Assembly (NCBI GenBank): GCA_016714365.1
Contig: JADJNH010000006.1
Location: 399,300-463,299 of the forward strand
DNA: 64,000 bases
Origin: Candidatus Vicinibacter affinis
GTDB taxonomy: Bacteria; Bacteroidota; Bacteroidia; Chitinophagales; Saprospiraceae
Reading direction: 5' to 3'
Shown: positions 46,375 to 55,119 of the stretch, piece by piece
How the letters are laid out: each line of letters starts with the position of its first letter
Numbering within the stretch: the stretch's first letter is position 1
The notes under the pieces: model-generated
The model's input: only the letters and a program-made list of their open reading frames with translations
Told to the model about the DNA's origin: nothing
The model's database searches: none
Position numbers and translations under genes: made by a program

Positions 46375-47697
46375 TTACCAAATTCTCTTCAAAGGCCCTG
46401 ATCTTCTTAATTTATCCTGCACCTTGCTGTAGGGTAGAAAAATTTTATATTCACCCCACAACGGACTGCGTTGGGTGGAAAAACATATTCCGGTAGGAAG
46501 AAGTGTCCAGTTACTAAATGGATCAAGTAAAATAAAGTGATTCAATTTTTCATTGTTCACTTCCAAATATTGATTTTTAGTTTCTTCAAGAAAACCATGC
46601 AGGATGTTTTCAAACTGTTCATCTTTATCAAAAATATCCCCCAGAGAAATTTCATCTCCATTTCTTCTATTAAAATTCAATGGAGAAAATTGTATGCCTT
46701 TTTGTCCGGGCCATCTGATCTGCAAAGTGCCGCTGATAAAATACTCATTTACCCAATCCAGTTGGACACCGAAAGAATATACTTTGTGGTTTTCTTCTGG
46801 AGCAGACACCTCTGTAAAAACTTTGGTTAACCAGGATTGGGTAATGATGGTCAGCCATTTATTAAAACCTTTGTCTTCCAGCGCGATTTTTTTCATATTG
46901 GCTGATGTCCTGTCCTGCGTCAGATTGCTGCAAGTGAAATTTACTGCGTTTGCCAGATTAAATATCATATTGTTTGGGAACATGATACTGTCAGTGATCA
47001 ATTTGAATTGACCTTGTTTCTCAAATTTAAGTTCAGCATTAAATTTAGAAGCTTGGTTGCATTGACGCACATTTAATTCTATCCAGTTGCAATTAACGTC
47101 TTTACAATTTCCCTTAAACCAAAAAAGTGTAGAGTCTTTTATGCAACCGATGTATCCGGAGACTCTTGCATCTTCATAACATTGAAGGTGCAAAAAATAA
47201 TTGTTGTCAGCTGTTCTGAACTCACGATAACTCAGCCCCGGAGGACATTCTGAATTAATCATGGTGGTGCGGGGTGTTTGTTTTAACTGCAGAAGATATC
47301 CCGAACTTTTATCCTGCTTCATCACCTCTGACTGCAGAATACTGTCCTTGTACATCCCCACCATTTGTCCCCATTTTTTGCCGGAGGTATCAGATAAAAT
47401 GCATTTCAAATCCTGGCGATGGTACTTTCCTTCCAGCGTCAATTTTTCTCCAGTATTCATGTTCTGAATAAATCCTTTCCATTCACGTTGATCATTTCCA
47501 AGTGTCAGAATAATTTTGTGACCCAGGTTATTGTCTCCAATGTATTGATTAATCCAAACCCCTAAATCCTTATTCAAAAAAAGATTTTTAACTTCTTCAA
47601 TTCGCTGATCAGCTTGTGCGGACATTGGATGATACATCCCCCCCAGCCAAGCACACAAGGTCATTGTATATACAATTTTTTTCAAAGAAGGCGTCAT
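46375..47697 (-). CDS. Secreted protein with a DUF3298-like end inserted in the Bat operon
   Basis: The 440 residues start with a leader (MTPSLKKIVYTMTLCAWLGG, cleavage near MSAQ). The first 250 residues are unassigned. The last part resembles DUF3298/RsiV-type domains: INFNRRNGDEISLGDIF-like residues (here LNFNRRNGDEISLGDIFD), a run with HFILLDPFSNWTLLPTGI, and a C-terminal FLPYSKVQDKL. It sits between moxR and the DUF58 gene with gaps of 24 and 3 nt, so it is part of the same transcript. It is an unusual operon member; its role is unknown. Confidence 0.6.
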   Translation of the reverse strand: MTPSLKKIVYTMTLCAWLGGMYHPMSAQADQRIEEVKNLFLNKDLGVWINQYIGDNNLGHKIILTLGNDQREWKGFIQNMNTGEKLTLEGKYHRQDLKCILSDTSGKKWGQMVGMYKDSILQSEVMKQDKSSGYLLQLKQTPRTTMINSECPPGLSYREFRTADNNYFLHLQCYEDARVSGYIGCIKDSTLFWFKGNCKDVNCNWIELNVRQCNQASKFNAELKFEKQGQFKLITDSIMFPNNMIFNLANAVNFTCSNLTQDRTSANMKKIALEDKGFNKWLTIITQSWLTKVFTEVSAPEENHKVYSFGVQLDWVNEYFISGTLQIRWPGQKGIQFSPLNFNRRNGDEISLGDIFDKDEQFENILHGFLEETKNQYLEVNNEKLNHFILLDPFSNWTLLPTGICFSTQRSPLWGEYKIFLPYSKVQDKLRRSGPLKRIW

Positions 47698-47721
47698 GAT
47701 AAGCTTGATAAGTTTTGGATA

Positions 47722-48720
47722 CTAGGGCACCTCCACTTTCGACAATATCCGGGAAATAATATTTTCCTGATTGATGTTCTCGGCCTCTGCTTCATAACTC
47801 AGTCCTATGCGATGTCTGAGAATGTCTTTCACCACATTCTGTATATCGTCCGGAATGACAAAACCTCTTCTATTAAGAAATGCATTTGCCTTTGCTGCTT
47901 GTGCCAAAAAAATACTCGCACGCGGCGATGCGCCATAATTTATCAGCGGAATTAAATCAGCCAACTTATAATCACCCGGATTTCGGGTGGCAAAAATTAA
48001 ATTGAGGATGTATTTTTCAATTCTTTCATCCAGGTAAATTTTATTCACCGATTGTCTCGCCTTCAAAATATCCGCCACATGAATCACCGGTTTAATTTCC
48101 TTATGAATTTCTCCATTTAAATTCCTTCGCATAATCTCCCGCTCCTCTTCCATATTTGGATAACCCACAACTACTTTCATCATAAATCGATCTACCTGCG
48201 CTTCCGGTAACGGATAGGTGCCCTCCTGTTCAATCGGGTTCTGAGTTGCCAACACTAAAAAAGGTTCCTCCAATTTATAGCTCTCCTTTCCAATGGTGAC
48301 CTGTCTCTCCTGCATGGCCTCCAAGAGGGCAGATTGAACTTTCGCAGGGGCTCTGTTGATTTCATCAGCCAATATGAAATTGGCAAACACAGGACCTCTG
48401 CGCACAGAAAAATTGTGGTCAGCAGGATTGTAGATCAGGGTACCGATGATGTCTGCAGGAAGTAAGTCAGGTGTAAACTGTATGCGGCTGAAACTGGCAT
48501 CTATCGAACTTGCAAGCGTTTTAATGGCCAATGTCTTGGCAAGGCCTGGAAATCCTTCCAGCAAGATATGCCCGCGGGTCAGCAATCCCAACATCATCCG
48601 GTTCATCATATGCTTCTGTCCGACGATTACCGAACTGTGCATTTCCAACAAACCATCCAGAAAAGCGCTTTCTATGCTGATCTGTTGATTAAGTGACTCA
48701 ATATCAATATATTGCGACAT
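47722..48720 (-). CDS. MoxR-family AAA+ ATPase, first gene of the Bat operon
   Basis: The 332-residue MoxR ATPase has Walker A (GFPGLAKT, 56-63), Walker B with the sensor segment (NFILADEINRAPAKVQSALL, Asp and Glu near 119-120), the second motif (FLVLATQNPIEQEGTYPLPE) and the C-terminal helical lid (SPRASIFLAQAAKANAFLNRR). MoxR proteins act as chaperones that assemble cofactor- or VWA-containing complexes. It starts the operon and is divergent from a secreted-protein gene 69 bp away. A promoter must lie in that gap, but no clear box was found. Confidence 0.94.
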   Translation of the reverse strand: MSQYIDIESLNQQISIESAFLDGLLEMHSSVIVGQKHMMNRMMLGLLTRGHILLEGFPGLAKTLAIKTLASSIDASFSRIQFTPDLLPADIIGTLIYNPADHNFSVRRGPVFANFILADEINRAPAKVQSALLEAMQERQVTIGKESYKLEEPFLVLATQNPIEQEGTYPLPEAQVDRFMMKVVVGYPNMEEEREIMRRNLNGEIHKEIKPVIHVADILKARQSVNKIYLDERIEKYILNLIFATRNPGDYKLADLIPLINYGASPRASIFLAQAAKANAFLNRRGFVIPDDIQNVVKDILRHRIGLSYEAEAENINQENIISRILSKVEVP

Positions 48721-48789
48721 AAATATTAAATTTTTTATTAAATTAGTGTCCGATTTACAGACATTTGCGCCGGCAAACCGTTTATTAAG

Positions 48790-49488
48790 ATGTTTAACAA
48801 CGTAAAATTAGTTGTGTTTCGGTATATCTACTTAAGCTTTTTACTTAGTCTTAACATCTCCCTGCTTACAGGGCAGGAAAACGCCGGTATGGTCAACGGC
48901 TACGAACTTATTCAGCAATTACATGATGGACAATTGCTGGTGCGGTTAAAAAGCCACCACAACAAACTAACAGCCTTAGAAGGTCAATTGGACATCTCTT
49001 CCAAAAATGTAAAATACCAGCAACGTGTTCAAAAAGAAATAAGCAGTCTAAAAGCTGACAGGGATTCATTCAATAAAAATTTGATCCTGGCCATGCAGAC
49101 TCACTTCAAATTTTGTCCGGTGTATTATTTTTACGATAAAGATTTTCCGGAACTTAAGCAGTCAAACTTTGCAGCCAATCTTTATCTGGACTCCACCTTA
49201 CAAGAAGGACAAAAAATTAATCTTTTGGGTGAAGTCAAGGTGATCATGGCAGTTGGTGAAACCAAAGAACAAGGATTGGAGGCATTTATTTTTATCAATA
49301 AATACGGCAACAAATTACCTGCACCCTTTCCCGCCTACATGCGTTTGAATTCACTTGTCCCCTTCATGAATGGATTGTTTTATGACAACCATTATCAACT
49401 GGATGCAGCACACTACAGCAAGAAATTGCAAAAGAAATTTTCCAAACTTTATAAAAAAGCAAGCATCCGGGAAATTGAGGAGGAATGA
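48790..49488 (+). CDS. Secreted protein of unknown function
   Basis: This 232-residue protein starts with a hydrophobic leader (about 9-28, LVVFRYIYLSFLLSLNISLL) with cleavage near LTGQE. The middle contains a charged helical coiled coil (LEGQLDISSKNVKYQQRVQK to SSLKADRDSF) and a pair of beta-rich stretches (FCPVYYFYDKDFPE, EGQKINLLGEVKVIMAVGET). The C-terminus is Lys-rich (AHYSKKLQKKFSKLYKKASI). I do not recognise a family. It is divergent from the Bat operon and its function cannot be stated. Confidence 0.6.
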   Translation: MFNNVKLVVFRYIYLSFLLSLNISLLTGQENAGMVNGYELIQQLHDGQLLVRLKSHHNKLTALEGQLDISSKNVKYQQRVQKEISSLKADRDSFNKNLILAMQTHFKFCPVYYFYDKDFPELKQSNFAANLYLDSTLQEGQKINLLGEVKVIMAVGETKEQGLEAFIFINKYGNKLPAPFPAYMRLNSLVPFMNGLFYDNHYQLDAAHYSKKLQKKFSKLYKKASIREIEEE

Positions 49489-49586
49489 TAGTTTAGAATA
49501 CCCTCTGTAAAAAAAAAATATCCATACATATTTTCCCCGGCTAAATTGTTACCCTTAGCCTACTAAAAAAGTTCGAGAGCCACACG

Positions 49587-50150
49587 CTAAACTTTACTGA
49601 TGAGTGAATAAATCTCTGAGTCCAGAAATTTTCCGTTGTAAAAATAGTTTTCACGAAAATAGGCTTCTTTTACAAAACCATTTTTGATCAATAAATTTCG
49701 TGAACGATCATTGGATGGATTGATGTTGGCTTCAACTGAGTGAACATGCATCTGATTAAAAGCAAAATCCAGAACAGTCTGCAACGCTTCTGATACCAAA
49801 CCCTTCCCCTGATGTTTGGTTTGCAGCATATATCCTACTTCCGTTCTGTAATTGGGTTTATCCATTCTCCAAAATCCAATCGTTCCAATCAATTTATTTT
49901 CTTCTCTTAAAGTGATGCCCCAATTGATGCCATTTCCAAGCAACCGATCCGCTTCGATCTGTTTGATGAATGCCTTTGCTTCGACCACACTTTTCATCAT
50001 TGGTTTGTCAATGTATTTCATCACTTCCTGATCAGATCTCATTTTATAAAAATCAGTTGCATCTCCGGGCAATATTTTTCTCAAGCTTAATCGGGAAGAT
50101 TCCAGAATGGGAAAGGGTTCAAAATTTAGATTAAGTGATTTAACTTTCAT
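49587..50150 (-). CDS. RimJ/RimL-type GNAT N-acetyltransferase
   Basis: The 187 residues carry the family pattern: SSRLSLRKILPGDATDFYKM near the start, a middle LIGTIGFWRMDKPNYRTEVG, and the acetyl-CoA loop YMLQTKHQGKGLVSEALQTV. The C-terminal block VEANINPSNDRSRNLLIKNG followed by FVKEAYFRENYFY is the usual RimJ/RimL C-terminal fold. Members acetylate ribosomal-protein N-termini or other amino groups; the target here is unknown. It is a single gene between unrelated neighbours. Confidence 0.9.
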   Translation of the reverse strand: MKVKSLNLNFEPFPILESSRLSLRKILPGDATDFYKMRSDQEVMKYIDKPMMKSVVEAKAFIKQIEADRLLGNGINWGITLREENKLIGTIGFWRMDKPNYRTEVGYMLQTKHQGKGLVSEALQTVLDFAFNQMHVHSVEANINPSNDRSRNLLIKNGFVKEAYFRENYFYNGKFLDSEIYSLISKV

Positions 50151-50329
50151 TGGTTAATAAAGGTATTTAATATTCTTAAATCCAAGCATCACACTTTTTG
50201 AATACAAGAAAAAAGACTTAAATATTTGCATGAATTCTCTTGAACATCACATTGTAAAATTATCTAAGCGCATTTACTTTTAAAGAGTTTGTCATTTGGT
50301 AATACCCCAGTGCACATTGCTCCATAATG
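50151..50329. other. Intergenic region with no recognised gene
   Basis: About 180 bp, AT-rich, between the GNAT gene and the terminator of the barrel/haloperoxidase operon. I see no gene or regulatory site in it. Confidence 0.4.
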
Positions 50330-50361
50330 AAAAAACCCTTCTATCATTATAGAAGGGTTTT
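50330..50361 (-). terminator. Terminator of the barrel/haloperoxidase operon (minus strand)
   Basis: A perfect 13-bp stem (50332-50344 with 50349-50361) closes a 4-nt loop. Read on the minus strand it ends in six T residues, so it terminates the transcript of the outer-membrane barrel gene upstream. Confidence 0.9.
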
Positions 50362-50446
50362 AAATGTTAAGCTAAACTGACCAAGTTTAACCCGTACAAA
50401 TTAGTTCATGGGGGTTAAAGGTCCTTTCGCTTATGGGTGGGTCATT

Positions 50447-51484
50447 TTATCGTTTGATGTCTTTCAATGAAAAACTGTAGTTTATCATGACAAATGGTTC
50501 TGTGTATTTAGCTGCTCCTCTTCCCCAAACCCAGTATCCTACTCCTCCGGTGACGCTTAATTTGTTGTAAAATCTTAATTCGAGGTTATAATAAGTTCTG
50601 AGCGTTTTACTGTTGTTGAAGTAGAAATTTTTTCTGCCATTAAAATAAAATCGATCTGAGAGATCCGGAGTTCCTCCATTTCCCATCCCACCGATGTAAT
50701 CCACGAATACGTTTGGACAAATTGAAAAATTCTTGGTGATTGGAAAAGTATATCCTCCTGCGACAGCAACAATCAATTGGTCTGCAAAAGCATCCTGTCT
50801 AAAGTTATACCCAACCTGCCCTCTGATAAAAGATCTGTATTTTTTATCCAGGTTGCCTCCTATATGGTAATTGATTCCAAAATCTCTTTTCAACAAGCCT
50901 CTCCATTCTCCGCTGGGTTCAACTACAGTATCTTGACCATTGATTTCATAAGTGAATCTATTGTAGGTATCACCTTTTTCGTCATACAAATCCGGAAAAC
51001 GAGTGTTGACTTCCAAAGCCATTGGAATTTTTACAGGAAACTGATATTTAACCCTCAGCCAGGAATCTGTAAACCCACGGTTAATCTCCCATTCAGGTTC
51101 CGCCAATCGGATGGATGTCCCTGGGATTTTGCCTGGATGAGAGGTGGTTCTTTCCCAACCATCCAACCAACAAATCAAGGCAGAAACTTCAAATCCCCAT
51201 CCTAATCCAATTCTTGGTTCAAAAAATACATATCTGAAATCATGAAATTTGCCATCTATCAAAGGTGGTCCCTCCTGCAAGGAATCTGCAGTCCAGGTAT
51301 CGTCCTCCCCGGATGCTGTACCCTTGGTATCAATGGATGTCGGATACCAACGTTTACCGGCTGTCTTGCGGCTATAGCCCAAACCAAAATTGAATTCCCC
51401 TTTTGGTAAGGACCAGGGAGATTGTGCAAAACTGTCCTGGCAGAAAAGGAAGGCACAAATGATGATGAGAAATTTACTGTTCAT
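50447..51484 (-). CDS. Outer-membrane beta-barrel protein next to a haloperoxidase
   Basis: The 345 residues start with a signal peptide (MNSKFLIIICAFLFCQDSFA). The rest is a string of amphipathic strands such as FNFGLGYSRKTAGKRWYPTS, YRSFIRGQVGYNFRQDAFAD and RTYYNLELRFYNKLSVTGGV, ending in an aromatic strand (PFVMINYSFSLKDIKR). This is an outer-membrane barrel of about 14 or more strands. It starts 2 nt after the stop of the haloperoxidase-like gene, so it is cotranscribed and may provide a channel for it or its product. I cannot name the family. Confidence 0.7.
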   Translation of the reverse strand: MNSKFLIIICAFLFCQDSFAQSPWSLPKGEFNFGLGYSRKTAGKRWYPTSIDTKGTASGEDDTWTADSLQEGPPLIDGKFHDFRYVFFEPRIGLGWGFEVSALICWLDGWERTTSHPGKIPGTSIRLAEPEWEINRGFTDSWLRVKYQFPVKIPMALEVNTRFPDLYDEKGDTYNRFTYEINGQDTVVEPSGEWRGLLKRDFGINYHIGGNLDKKYRSFIRGQVGYNFRQDAFADQLIVAVAGGYTFPITKNFSICPNVFVDYIGGMGNGGTPDLSDRFYFNGRKNFYFNNSKTLRTYYNLELRFYNKLSVTGGVGYWVWGRGAAKYTEPFVMINYSFSLKDIKR

Positions 51485-51486
51485 TT

Positions 51487-52965
51487 TTATGATTTGATTT
51501 TAATGGTTCCTTCGAAGTATTTTTTATACACATCCTTCCAAAGATATTGGGCGATGTCTCTACCCATTTTTAAGCCGGCAACGTTGTCTGCTTGTATGTG
51601 GTAACCTCCCATAACTCTTGAAATACCCGCCATGTCTGCAGTGGCTGTAAACGTTTCCAATGGAAGGGAAACAGGATCGCCCGGAGTCTCGGTAATGATT
51701 CCTGGTTTTCTGATTTCCTTTTCTCCAAATTTATCACTGCCGGTAAACAATTCCAGCATTTTGGCACAAGCTCCGCTGACGGTGCTGTGACCTGAAACAT
51801 AGGCAGGAAATGGTGGAGAAACAAAATTGGCCGGAGAATACGGATGCCATCTCTCTGCAGACATTTCAATGGTCCCTTTGTCCGGTCCGCCCCATCCTCT
51901 GATTTTTTCACCTTTATGGTAATGTCTGACAAGTGTCCATGGCCTGGAACTGTCGTAATATCTTTTGGTTTCCCAGCAAGCGATGAAAGCATCCATGGCG
52001 GTGGTTCCTACCACAAAAAACATCTTTACATCACGGTCCAAATCATTGTTATCTCTCTTGGAAACCATTTGAGCAAACTGCAACCAATGCCCGGCTTGTC
52101 CGGTGGAACGCGGCCCGTCACGCATGAATTCAATGATGGCTTTTCTTTCAGGGGTAAGGTTGGAGTTAAAATCAATGACTTCCTGAACTTCTTTAGCCAG
52201 TTGGTCAGATCCAACTTTAGGATACTCAGGAGCTCTGAACTGAGCAGAAGATTCTAGTCCGAATGGTTTCACCCGATACCAATGGGGGGTTAGGAAATTT
52301 ACTAAAAAGGTGTCTCCTTTTGCATCCACAAAAGGCAACGGGTGCCATCTGTCCGGGTTAATTACTTTTTTATAGTTATTTACCGGCTGGTAATAGGTAT
52401 AATCTGAATAAGCGACCCGACTGCAACCGATTTCATCTCCATGTTGGTTAGCGCCATCGTTTTTGCGGTAATCAATAAGTGCTTTAGCGACCTTGTTTCC
52501 TACACCCTCAGCGGTCTTAGGATCTGTGGAAGTATTTTTGGGATTGTATCCTGCCTTGGTAAATTCTTTGGTCAGGTAATCTTTATCAGCTGGATATACA
52601 TCTAGTAAAACTCTGTAAATAGCATAGGCAATAGCCGTTTCTTTATTCTTTTTAGTACGCTCAGCCTTAGGGCGTCGCAGGCTGGTGCCAAATCTCGAAC
52701 CGGCTGCTTTATCGTCATAGGCCGCCCAAGCATCGTAAATGGCTGTAGTGGCAATTCCCAGTGACCTGGACTGGATGGTCGGACGGGCACCCACACGGTC
52801 CACATCATTGGCAGTGGCTTCCAGAGCCACACTTAACCATTTGTATGCAGCGGAGGGTTTGAATTCTTTGTCAAACTGACTGAAGCCGGTCTGAAGACAG
52901 ATGGCCATCAGGAAAATCGGTAAGGTTTTTTTCAACAGCCTTAGCAGGCCTGATTTGGTTTTCAT
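51487..52965 (-). CDS. Vanadium-dependent haloperoxidase-like protein (PAP2 fold)
   Basis: The 492 residues start at the ATG at 52965, which gives a leader (hydrophobic core about 14-24, ending QTGFSQ); a longer start would add 25 residues in front of it. The vanadate-binding set is complete: K334 and R341 in KRYYDSSRP, S391-G392-H393 in FPAYVSGHST, and R450 and H456 in SRVMGGYHIQAD. This matches the haloperoxidase/PAP2 phosphatase pattern, and the length (about 490) is closer to haloperoxidases than to typical phosphatases. It is likely exported. The same residues also occur in acid phosphatases, so halogenation activity is inferred. Confidence 0.85.
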   Translation of the reverse strand: MKTKSGLLRLLKKTLPIFLMAICLQTGFSQFDKEFKPSAAYKWLSVALEATANDVDRVGARPTIQSRSLGIATTAIYDAWAAYDDKAAGSRFGTSLRRPKAERTKKNKETAIAYAIYRVLLDVYPADKDYLTKEFTKAGYNPKNTSTDPKTAEGVGNKVAKALIDYRKNDGANQHGDEIGCSRVAYSDYTYYQPVNNYKKVINPDRWHPLPFVDAKGDTFLVNFLTPHWYRVKPFGLESSAQFRAPEYPKVGSDQLAKEVQEVIDFNSNLTPERKAIIEFMRDGPRSTGQAGHWLQFAQMVSKRDNNDLDRDVKMFFVVGTTAMDAFIACWETKRYYDSSRPWTLVRHYHKGEKIRGWGGPDKGTIEMSAERWHPYSPANFVSPPFPAYVSGHSTVSGACAKMLELFTGSDKFGEKEIRKPGIITETPGDPVSLPLETFTATADMAGISRVMGGYHIQADNVAGLKMGRDIAQYLWKDVYKKYFEGTIKIKS

Positions 52966-53139
52966 GATATTAGTTTTTGAGTAAGCATGTAATTTCAAGG
53001 GCCGAAAATAGCTATGTAACCGGCGGGGTATGCAATACAATCCACCAAAATGGCTCGATAATTGATGAGTGAACGTTTATAATGGACGAATAAAATCAAG
53101 CCGGCGTTTTTCCGGATTGGCTTTTCAAGATTAAAGCCC
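52966..53139. other. Divergent intergenic region between haloperoxidase and LytTR regulator
   Basis: About 174 bp that must hold both promoters. I see no clear consensus pair. The regulator may bind here, which is inference. Confidence 0.3.
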
Positions 53140-53838
53140 ATGAAACTAAAGTGCCTGGTCATCGACGATGATCCTCTGATTTGCGATCTGATTAAACATT
53201 TCTGTGACAAAATCCCGGAGATCGAATACTGTATTTCTGCCGGTACCGGTATGGACGGACTGCAGGTGTTGTCCGGTCAGGAGATCAACCTCATCTTTCT
53301 CGATTTCAATCTCCCGGACATGAAGGGCCAGTATCTGTTGGAAATTAAAAAAACCGATGTGCCGGTCATCATGGTAACTTCCGAAGCAGACTTTGCTGCA
53401 AAATCTTACGAGTACGAAGACGTTCAGGATTTTTTAGTGAAGCCCATCTCTTTTGACCGATTTCAGAAAGCAGTCCAAAGAATCCTGACAAAGCCACAGC
53501 GAAGCACTCCGGTCAAACAAGACCAGGAGGTGATTTTTGTAAAGGACGGTACCAAATTTGTCAGAATCCCCTATCAGGATATACTGTACTTAAAATCCGA
53601 AGGCAATTATGTCTCATTCGTAACCACCGACAAAACCATTCTCAGTCTGGTCACCATCAAAGAACTCGAAGAAAAACTGCCCTCGTATTTTATGCGGGTC
53701 CACCGATCCTACATTGTCAATCTGGAGCGGATGGAAAGCATCTCCACTGAAGAAATTGGCATTGGAAAACATCATATTCCCATCAGCCAAAAATATCGTC
53801 CGGATCTGATGGAGTATATCGGAAATGCGAATGAATAG
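53140..53838 (+). CDS. LytTR-family response regulator
   Basis: The 232 residues have a receiver domain with phosphoacceptor Asp 55 (IFLDFNLPDMKG) and switch residues (VIMVTSEAD and FLVKPISFDRF), then a LytTR DNA-binding domain. The latter shows VIFVKDGTKFVRIPYQDILY, LKSEGNYVSFVTTDK and the typical YFMRVHRSYIVNLERMES. No kinase gene is adjacent, so it is an orphan in this window. It is divergent from the haloperoxidase operon and could control it, which is unproven. Confidence 0.92.
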   Translation: MKLKCLVIDDDPLICDLIKHFCDKIPEIEYCISAGTGMDGLQVLSGQEINLIFLDFNLPDMKGQYLLEIKKTDVPVIMVTSEADFAAKSYEYEDVQDFLVKPISFDRFQKAVQRILTKPQRSTPVKQDQEVIFVKDGTKFVRIPYQDILYLKSEGNYVSFVTTDKTILSLVTIKELEEKLPSYFMRVHRSYIVNLERMESISTEEIGIGKHHIPISQKYRPDLMEYIGNANE

Positions 53839-53973
53839 GATTTTACATAATTAAATACAAAAATATGAATTAAAGTGCCTCAACGGAGACAGCTCCGTGA
53901 TTACATTGAAGTTACAATGTTTAATAAAACAAGTAATCCCAATACATTGCGGATTAAAAGCCAGACCAAATAA

Positions 53974-54219
53974 AAACCAAACAATGTAAGAAGTCTATCC
54001 AATGTTTTAAAACAAGCTATAGAGAAAGCAGGAATTAAGATAATTGTCACTTCACATTCCTTGAGACATAGTTATGCTACACACCGCCTGGAAGCAGGAA
54101 CTGATTTGAGATATATTCAAGAGCTGTTGGGGCACAACAGAAGCAAGACTACTGAAATTTACACGCATGTCAGCACCAAGAACATTGAAAAAAATACCAG
54201 CCCATTTGGTACTTTATAA
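53974..54219 (+). pseudogene. C-terminal remnant of a tyrosine recombinase/integrase
   Basis: A frame open from 53974 to a TAA at 54217-54219 encodes about 81 residues that match the end of a tyrosine recombinase. It has VRSLSNVLKQAIEKAGIK, the box-II HSLRHSYATH (His and Arg), LLGH and the nucleophile region TEIYTHVSTKN. The first part of the catalytic domain, including the box-I Arg and the Lys, is missing, and an in-frame stop (53971-53973) cuts it off upstream. It has no start codon of its own. This is a scar of a former mobile element at the left edge of the accessory region. Confidence 0.8.
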
Positions 54220-54320
54220 GAAAACTTAATTAATTTTGGAAAAAGACATGTACACCTTTTGTTTCACCAATCCATCCACCGATAGACAGACTTATGCCAC
54301 GATGTGGCAGGTATATACGA

Positions 54321-54334
54321 GTTATACCCAACCG
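54321..54334 (+). repeat. Left arm of the inverted repeat flanking the first toxin-antitoxin pair
   Basis: GTTATACCCAACCG is the reverse complement, with one mismatch, of 54894-54907 (CGGCTGGGTATAAC). The toxin-antitoxin genes lie between the arms. Confidence 0.6.
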
Positions 54335-54369
54335 TCCAAAATTATAAAAACAGAGTATATTTGCATATT

Positions 54370-54600
54370 ATGACAAAAACAACAATAATAAAAAACATAA
54401 ATAGTCTTTTGGAATCAATAGAAGATCAAGAAATGCTTGAATCCATTTATGATCTTCTTGAAAATTATAGGAATTCCAAGACTTTAAACACATGGGATAA
54501 ATTAACAATCGAACAAAAAAATAAAATATTGCAAGCATATTCCGAATCGGAGAATGATGAAAACTTAATCCCAATGGATAAAGTAATAAAAATGAAATGA
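54370..54600 (+). CDS. Antitoxin of a RelE/ParE-type pair
   Basis: This 76-residue protein (start ATG at 54370) is small and helical: it begins TKTTIIKNINSLLESIEDQE and has LESIYDLLENYRN in the middle. It is followed by a RelE/ParE-type toxin with a 4-nt overlap (ATGA), the usual layout of such pairs. I chose the ATG at 54370 over the one at 54304 because the extra 22 residues have no helical character. Such antitoxins wrap the toxin and repress their own operon. The family is not named with certainty. Confidence 0.7.
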   Translation: MTKTTIIKNINSLLESIEDQEMLESIYDLLENYRNSKTLNTWDKLTIEQKNKILQAYSESENDENLIPMDKVIKMK

Positions 54601-54887
54601 CGGTATTTTTTACTAGCTCAGCAACCAAAGATCTTGAAAATATTAACTCTTATTTATCGCAGCATTGGGGACACAATTCACAATTAAAGTTTGAATCTAA
54701 ACTTAGGCATTCATTAAATTTATTACCTTCTAATCCTAGACTGGGTATTTTAGAAAATGTTGCCAAAAATATTTATAGTATCCTTGTGCATAAACATATC
54801 AGAGTTTATTATAGATTAACGCTTAAAAAGATAATAATCCTTTCACTTTTCGATGTTAGACAAAACCCAAATCTTCGCCCAACGTGA
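54597..54887 (+). CDS. RelE/ParE-superfamily toxin
   Basis: The 96 residues match the ParE/RelE fold: an opening strand and helix (MTVFFTSSATKDLENINSYL), a middle LNLLPSNPRLGILENVAKN, and the core strands HKHIRVYYRLTLKKIIILSL followed by FDVRQNP. Toxins of this fold either cut mRNA at the ribosome or poison gyrase; the closing FDVRQNP is more typical of ParE-like members. It overlaps its antitoxin gene by 4 nt and lies inside a pair of inverted repeats. Confidence 0.82.
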   Translation: MTVFFTSSATKDLENINSYLSQHWGHNSQLKFESKLRHSLNLLPSNPRLGILENVAKNIYSILVHKHIRVYYRLTLKKIIILSLFDVRQNPNLRPT

Positions 54888-54893
54888 CATGGC

Positions 54894-54907
54894 CGGCTGG
54901 GTATAAC
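54894..54907 (+). repeat. Right arm of the inverted repeat flanking the first toxin-antitoxin pair
   Basis: CGGCTGGGTATAAC matches the reverse complement of 54321-54334 in 13 of 14 positions. It lies within a 7-bp direct repeat (ACATGGC at 54887-54893 and 54906-54912). Confidence 0.6.
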
Positions 54908-54909
54908 AT

Positions 54910-55026
54910 GGCATAGACTCCACACCGCCAGCTAGCAGAAGTCTTTCATAATAAGATGTATTTGTTTAGCAAGAGTTTAATTGTTATTTTTGGCTTTAAA
55001 GGGTTAGGCGGTGCAGCGTCTATACC
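54910..55026 (+). repeat. Imperfect inverted repeat between the two toxin-antitoxin pairs (attC-like)
   Basis: GGCATAGACTCCACACCGCC (54910-54929) pairs with 55007-55026 in 16 of 20 positions across a 77-nt gap. A second 6-bp pair (CAACGT 54880-54885 with ACGTTG 55030-55035) lies outside. This resembles the folded recombination sites of cassette arrays, but a full core-site match is not present. Confidence 0.5.
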
Positions 55027-55119
55027 GAAACGTTGTGAGAAAACTAATTCAAAATAATTCGATAAACTCTTCTCTATATTTAACAACAAATAAATTTACA
55101 AAAATTTATTCCATAATAC

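Noticed and set aside
54877..55037. Integron-type attC recombination site (GCCCAAC near 54877, GTTAGGC near 55004)
   Set aside because: Only one side of each core site matches, the arms do not pair fully, and no integron integrase is present; recorded as an imperfect inverted repeat.
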